Positions 7,095 to 10,790 of a DNA stretch of 10,790 nt are shown in pieces. The notes beneath the pieces are model-generated. The model did not search any database. It saw nothing but the letters and a program-made list of their open reading frames with translations, and was not told where the DNA came from. This DNA is from Nitrospirota bacterium. Lineage in GTDB: Bacteria; Nitrospirota; Nitrospiria; Nitrospirales; UBA8639. Both the position numbers and the translations under genes were made by a program. The first letter of the stretch is position 1, and each line of letters starts with the position of its first letter. The stretch is taken from positions 2,148,833 to 2,159,622 of the forward strand of contig CP070743.1 of NCBI GenBank assembly GCA_020348185.1, in the 5' to 3' direction.

Positions 7095-7376
7095 TCTGAT
7101 CAGCCTTTCTGCCAGAAATTGTGTCACTTTCGTAGATGAGTTTGAACACTACTACCTACCATCCCAATTTCCCACATTAGTGCCATCGCAAGTTTCCGTA
7201 AAAAACAACCGGTCGCAGCGAGGAAGACATCAGGTCCGCCGCAAGAGGTAACAATGGAACAGCCTTGTTTTACACCCTAGTTGAGAAATTTCCCGGATTA
7301 GGTCTCTATCATTTGAACAAGGAGGTTAGACCTTGATACGCCTAAAAATAAAATCGTTTACAAGAATTTAAAAGGA
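7095..7376. other. Convergent intergenic region, no clear feature
   Basis: 282 bases between the ends of the protease and radical SAM genes. I looked for a bidirectional terminator and found only short imperfect repeats (for example CAAGG...CCTTG near 7319-7336) without a proper T run. No open frame of note. Confidence 0.4.
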
Positions 7377-9170
7377 TCAAGACGACGGAGAATGAATTGG
7401 AAGGGAAGGCGCAGGCCCAGGCCTGGGCCCTGCGATGCCATTGATCGGAATGTATTCGGCATAGGTATTCGTAAGGTCAAGATTTTGATCAGAGTTCTCC
7501 GTGCTTGGCGTCAGGGCAAGATCAGTATATTCCAGTTTGCGAGGGTCATTTTCAACGCGCCGACGAATCCGATTGAGCTTCCACGCAAGAAAGCTCCACT
7601 GAATGGGTTTAGTGAGAAATTCCCATAATCGCCCGGGATAAAATATGAAGGGGCTTTCTTTTGGCAGGCCTGGCCGGCGCATGCCTCGTACCTTCCTTCG
7701 AAAGGCCCCACCTTCCAAGGGATGGATGCCCTCCAATGAAATGGATCCGTAAAAGCATAATAAAAAAAACATGACTTTCACCACACTTTGTCCTTTGGCT
7801 GCCGCGCGCCGCATTAGAGTCTCAAAATGATCGAACGTGTAGTATTGTTTCCAGGCCATACGGTATGTCTGTTGCCATTCAGCCCGGGACATCTTCGGGT
7901 GGGTGGTCGTGACATGTTCAAGGTCGTAATTATTCATATCAGAGTCCATCTCCACTCGACGCAAGTAAAGATTTTTATGATCCTCTGAGCCGGGCAGAGG
8001 GGTCCAACAAAAGAATTCCAGCATGTCAACCGGCAATTCGCGTTTAATAATGTCAATATCTTGGGCAATGCGCTCCGGAGTATCATTGGGAAACCCGATA
8101 ATATATCCGGCCACGGTGGTGCAGCCATGATTTTTCCAGGCCTGAAGCATGGAACGATATTCCCAAATCTTGTTTTGTCGTTTTTTTGCCCCGGCAAGGG
8201 AGTCGGGATTAAGGGTTTCGAGGCCAATAAAAATATTGTAGCAACCCGCCCGAACGGCTTTTTCAATAAAGCGAGGAATTTTGTGACACAGCGTGTCTAC
8301 TTGAATAGCGAGTGAAAGCGGGAGACCTTCTCCCTCACGAAGTTGAATAAGCCGATCCAATATATCTTCCCATCCTTTATTCCTGGCAAAATCGTCGTCG
8401 GTAATAAAAAACCGCCAGATGCCTTGTTTAAGATTTTCTCGAACCAATAATTCGATATCATCAGCTGAGCGCCATCGTGATTGCCGTCCTTGAACATTAA
8501 TAATGGTGCAAAAGCTGCATTGAAACGGACACCCGCGTCCTGCGTCAAAACTGGCAAGTCTCCGAAAAGTCTTTTTGACAATATTTACCGGCAAAAAGGG
8601 CACGGGAGTGTTATGTAAGGGTGGGTTGTCCGTCAAAAAATTGTATACCGGCTTTACCGTGCCCATGTGCGCATCTCTCAGGACCTCTTCAAGATGACCT
8701 TCGGCCTCACCCGCAAAGAGTTTGAGCCCCTTATCCAGAGCCGCCTGAATTTCAGTCGGGATCTCGGGCAACATCGAGAAACACCCGCTGACATGAAACC
8801 CGCCAATCACGACGGAAATATCTGCTGAGAGAAACAACGTCCCCAGATCGACTGCCCGGGGGAATTGATTGGTTTGGACACCAACCAGAGCTACCAGCCC
8901 CCCTACCCCCTTCTTGATTTTTCGAATAATTTTTTTGACGGGAATGAGCGAATTCGTTTCGTCATACACGTCAACATGAATGTGTACATTCTCACCCAGG
9001 ACTCTCCGTCGCGCACAATCCATGGCGATGCCATATAAGGCCGCGAGACTGTTGGAGGGAATAGCCGACCGCTCCCACTGAATCACATATCCATTGTCAT
9101 CATAATGTGAGGGCTTGATGAGCACGACGTTAAAAGTCTTTACCGGTACCATAAGATGATGACTTTCCAT
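7377..9170 (-). CDS. Radical SAM protein with N-terminal B12-binding-like domain
   Basis: 597 residues. The N-terminal part (about 10-175) has the fold pattern of a cobalamin-binding domain, with strands such as VALVGVQT and VVIGGFHVSG, but the DxHxxG cobalamin-ligating motif is not visible, so B12 may bind base-on or not at all. The radical SAM core (about 200-430) begins GRGCPFQCSFC with the 4Fe-4S cysteines C214, C218 and C221 (CxxxCxxC). FFITDDDF, IFIGLET and GYIIGFPNDT are typical core strands. The C-terminal region (about 430-597) is specific to this subgroup, ending in a low-complexity Pro/Gly/Ser tail. Such proteins include methyltransferases and cyclases, but the substrate is not predictable here. 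The ATG at 9170 follows a GGGGGC stretch; a second ATG six codons later is possible. It is divergent from the methyltransferase/ACP cluster across 320 bases, so a link with that cluster is possible but unproven. Confidence 0.85.
   Translation of the reverse strand: MESHHLMVPVKTFNVVLIKPSHYDDNGYVIQWERSAIPSNSLAALYGIAMDCARRRVLGENVHIHVDVYDETNSLIPVKKIIRKIKKGVGGLVALVGVQTNQFPRAVDLGTLFLSADISVVIGGFHVSGCFSMLPEIPTEIQAALDKGLKLFAGEAEGHLEEVLRDAHMGTVKPVYNFLTDNPPLHNTPVPFLPVNIVKKTFRRLASFDAGRGCPFQCSFCTIINVQGRQSRWRSADDIELLVRENLKQGIWRFFITDDDFARNKGWEDILDRLIQLREGEGLPLSLAIQVDTLCHKIPRFIEKAVRAGCYNIFIGLETLNPDSLAGAKKRQNKIWEYRSMLQAWKNHGCTTVAGYIIGFPNDTPERIAQDIDIIKRELPVDMLEFFCWTPLPGSEDHKNLYLRRVEMDSDMNNYDLEHVTTTHPKMSRAEWQQTYRMAWKQYYTFDHFETLMRRAAAKGQSVVKVMFFLLCFYGSISLEGIHPLEGGAFRRKVRGMRRPGLPKESPFIFYPGRLWEFLTKPIQWSFLAWKLNRIRRRVENDPRKLEYTDLALTPSTENSDQNLDLTNTYAEYIPINGIAGPRPGPAPSLPIHSPSS
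7410..7434. repeat. GC-rich palindrome inside the 3' end of the radical SAM gene
   Basis: The 16 bases GGCCCAGGCCTGGGCC (7414-7429) are a perfect palindrome. CGCA (7410-7413) and TGCG (7431-7434) extend the symmetry with one unpaired C. On the minus-strand transcript this forms a long, very stable hairpin about 30 bases before the stop codon, where the protein reads GIAGPRPGPAP. No T run follows. Confidence 0.6.
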
Positions 9171-9490
9171 TGCCCCCGAAAATATTGAAAGAAAGGAATA
9201 AGATTATCCAAACTTGGAGACCCTATCGTAGGGGAAGAAAAGTATCTCGTCAATTTTTCGTTTATCTGTAAAAGTGACATCAGCCCCTTGGTTGAAGGAA
9301 GCCTACCCCTCCAGGAGCATATACTTCCTTAATACCAATTGAAAGATTAGACCAATTTGATTCAATCCCCCCTTAATCAACCCTTCGCTCCGTTTCAAAA
9401 GAATTCGGACTGTGGCGTCGTGTAGCGTCATGGACCAATTCCCTTCATTTCACTTCAATAATTTCATTGAATCCTGTACCATAAGGGGAA
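9171..9490. promoter_or_regulatory. Divergent intergenic region between radical SAM and methyltransferase genes
   Basis: 320 bases with no convincing open frame. It must hold the promoters of both genes if they are transcribed from here. For the radical SAM gene there is a GATAAT on the minus strand (complement of 9203-9208) but no matching -35; for the plus strand I find no well-spaced pair. I see no riboswitch that I can name. Confidence 0.4.
9454..9471. promoter_or_regulatory. Inverted repeat TTCAAT-N6-ATTGAA before the methyltransferase
   Basis: A 6-bp inverted repeat with a 6-base spacer that ends 19 bases before the ATG. It has the size and position of a repressor operator. It is short enough to occur by chance in A/T-rich DNA. 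Confidence 0.25.
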
Positions 9491-10243
9491 ATGAAGAATC
9501 GCCTCCCCCCTCACCCATGGCTACCTGAGTATTACCAAGGAAAGGATCAACGCCAAGGGATTATCAACTCACTATTTGATCGTATTGCGCCGGACTATGA
9601 CTGGATTAGCCAATTTTTATCATTTGGCTCCGGGAAATGGCATCGACAGAGCACACTTCGTCGCCTTGGCCTTTCACAAGGCATGAAGGTGTTAGACGTC
9701 GCTTGCGGACCGGGGACGGTTGGGCGCTGTGCTAAGAACCTGGTGGGATCGAGTGGTTTCGTCGTAAGCTTGGATCCCAGCCTCGGAATGCTTCAGGAAG
9801 CCAAAAAAAACTCTTTACCTTATTTGACTCAGGGGCTGGCTGACCATTTACCGTTTCATGAATCGACGTTTGATTTTGTCACGATGGGGTACGCCCTCCG
9901 CCATGTTTCCGATTTACCGCACACCTTCAAAGAATATTTTCGAGTTCTGAAACCCGGTGGAACGGTACTGATCCTTGAAATCTCCCGTCCCCATTCAACG
10001 ATTCATTTCCAGTTCACCAAATTCTTTTTAAAAACCGTGGTCCCCCGAATGGCTCAACTGCGAACGAGAAATCATCAGGCCCTTACGCTCATGCGGTATT
10101 TTTGGGACACCATTGAAAATTGCGTCTCCCCTCATCAAATACTTTCCGCAATGGAGGAAACCGGTTTTGTTCGTTCGAACGTATCGGAAATGGCTGGCGG
10201 GCTCATTCGAGATTATATAGCCTGGAAACCTCGGTCTCATTGA
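9491..10243 (+). CDS. UbiE-like class I SAM-dependent methyltransferase
   Basis: 250 residues. Residues 30-50 (DRIAPDYDWISQFLSFGSGKW) resemble the first UbiE/MenG signature but lack its Asn and His. The SAM-binding motif I is VLDVACGPGT (67-76), and D95 in VVSLDPS is the expected ribose-binding acid. GYALRHVSDL (133-142) corresponds to the LRNV-D motif. The second UbiE signature, RVLKPGG through LEIS (151-165), is intact. It methylates an aromatic or quinone-like substrate in all likelihood. Standing directly upstream of an acyl carrier protein and a probable acyl ligase, and having a degenerate first signature, it is more likely to act on the aryl head of a polyketide-type product than to be the housekeeping menaquinone enzyme, but MenG cannot be excluded. 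AAGGGG (9483-9488) is only two bases before the ATG, unusually close; an in-frame TAA just upstream leaves no earlier start. Confidence 0.85.
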   Translation: MKNRLPPHPWLPEYYQGKDQRQGIINSLFDRIAPDYDWISQFLSFGSGKWHRQSTLRRLGLSQGMKVLDVACGPGTVGRCAKNLVGSSGFVVSLDPSLGMLQEAKKNSLPYLTQGLADHLPFHESTFDFVTMGYALRHVSDLPHTFKEYFRVLKPGGTVLILEISRPHSTIHFQFTKFFLKTVVPRMAQLRTRNHQALTLMRYFWDTIENCVSPHQILSAMEETGFVRSNVSEMAGGLIRDYIAWKPRSH

Positions 10244-10324
10244 TTGCCCCCCTCCCCCGATATTGACACAACCCTGCAAGACAAAGTAAATCACTATACC
10301 AACGCTTGCCATCAATTTTGTTCT

Positions 10325-10606
10325 ATGGAGCCAAGACCTTTGTCGACCTCGTCTTCATTAGAAGGTGAAATTGCCAACCTGATCGTTCAGACCCTGAACC
10401 TAACGATTAATCCCTCAGAGATCGATCCTGTAGCCCCCTTATTTGGCGAAGGGCTGGGGTTAGACTCCATCGACGCCCTCGAGCTGGCTCTGGTCATCTA
10501 TCAAAACTATGGATATAAATTGCGATCCGATGACCCGGAGAATGCCAAAATATTTTCTTCTCTTCGTATGCTCTGCGAAGCGATCGAAAAAAATCGTACG
10601 AAATAA
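10325..10606 (+). CDS. Acyl carrier protein, aryl-polyene cluster type
   Basis: 93 residues from ATG 10325. The core IDPVAPLFGEGLGLDSIDALEL carries the phosphopantetheine attachment serine at S48 (GLDSIDALEL). The LFGEGLGLDSIDALELAL pattern is what I know from the small stand-alone ACPs of aryl-polyene and flexirubin-type clusters, rather than the DSLDTVEL of fatty-acid AcpP. The frame is open back to TTG 10244, immediately after the methyltransferase stop, giving 120 residues. I prefer 10325 because the extra 27 residues have no ACP character and this length is normal for the family. Neither start has a clear ribosome binding site, so coupling to the methyltransferase is possible. The ACP would carry the growing polyene chain for type II-like ketosynthases encoded further right. 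Confidence 0.85.
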   Translation: MEPRPLSTSSSLEGEIANLIVQTLNLTINPSEIDPVAPLFGEGLGLDSIDALELALVIYQNYGYKLRSDDPENAKIFSSLRMLCEAIEKNRTK

Positions 10607-10701
10607 TTGGGTAAAAAAATCCCATCCACCACAGCAACGAGCTAATGGGTTGGGTCCCTGGGGACTCATTCGTGACTTAAGCCAACGACAGGTTCTCTCC
10701 A

Positions 10702-10707
10702 TATAAT
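10702..10707 (+). promoter_or_regulatory. Perfect -10 hexamer TATAAT before the probable ligase
   Basis: TATAAT lies 21 bases before the ATG at 10729, but the -35 position (AAGCCA at 17-base spacing) is poor and transcription would begin right at the ribosome binding site. It may be chance, or an internal promoter giving a near-leaderless transcript. The rest of the 122-base gap after the ACP gene shows nothing else I can support. Confidence 0.2.
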
Positions 10708-10728
10708 GCCTGATAAGGATCAATCACA

Positions 10729-10790
10729 ATGAATGCCCTCCCATTGTTGGGGCCCTACCAACCCGAGGATACGGTCGCCTGGCATAAGGG
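10729..10790 (+). CDS. N-terminus of probable AMP-forming acyl ligase (truncated by window end)
   Basis: Only 20 codons are present, starting at an ATG with AAGGA (10715-10719) nine bases upstream. The peptide starts MNALPLLG and includes DTVAWHKG at its end. A hydrophobic LPLL start followed by a VAW-x-x-G segment is typical of the opening of ANL-superfamily acyl ligases of aryl-polyene-type clusters, where the protein activates an aromatic acid and loads it onto an ACP. With so few residues the call rests mainly on context: position directly after the ACP gene. It could be another cluster enzyme. Confidence 0.5.
   Translation, partial: MNALPLLGPYQPEDTVAWHK

Noticed and set aside
9171..9490. 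Cobalamin riboswitch upstream of the B12-type radical SAM gene
   Set aside because: I could not find the B12-box consensus or the expected stems on the minus strand.
10509..10706. 65-codon plus-strand frame overlapping the ACP gene and running into the gap after it
   Set aside because: Its first half overlaps the ACP in another frame, it has no ribosome binding site, and the tail shows no family motif. A decayed gene remnant cannot be excluded.

Overview
The window looks like chromosomal DNA of a Gram-negative, mid-GC bacterium. Several proteins resemble families I associate with Nitrospira (phylum Nitrospirota): a chlorite-dismutase/HemQ-family haem protein, the exported protein at the left edge, and the long B12-type radical SAM protein. 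An autotransporter-type outer-membrane protease confirms an outer membrane. The Nitrospira assignment is inference from remembered family resemblance; there is no 16S or nitrite-oxidation gene here. I see no insertion sequence, integrase, CRISPR array or phage gene.

Layout. 1-630: a minus-strand exported protein of unknown function. 631-867: a divergent promoter region. 868-1575: a plus-strand Cld/HemQ-family protein that keeps the coproheme-decarboxylase tyrosine and proximal histidine but has Asn where true chlorite dismutases have Arg. 1763-2425: an unknown multi-pass membrane protein. 2498-3920: two unknown cytoplasmic proteins, a small acidic one and a 390-residue helical one, 25 nt apart and probably co-transcribed. 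3921-4607: an intergenic block carrying tRNA(CAT), followed by an unusually dense series of inverted repeats at 4254-4371. 4608-7094: a large S8 (subtilisin-like) protease with a lipoprotein-like signal and a C-terminal outer-membrane beta-barrel. 7377-9170: a convergent, minus-strand radical SAM protein with an N-terminal B12-binding-like domain, whose gene end contains a strong GC-rich palindrome.

9491-10790: a plus-strand gene run that looks like the left edge of a biosynthetic cluster. It holds a UbiE-like methyltransferase, a stand-alone acyl carrier protein of the type found in aryl-polyene and related polyketide clusters, and the first 20 codons of what is probably an AMP-forming acyl ligase. 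In such clusters the ligase activates an aromatic starter acid, the ACP carries the growing chain, and a methyltransferase can decorate the aryl head. Ketosynthases, ketoreductase, dehydratases and export genes would be expected to the right, outside the window. The most promising unexplained items are this cluster edge, the structured region beside the tRNA, and the lipoprotein-autotransporter architecture of the protease.
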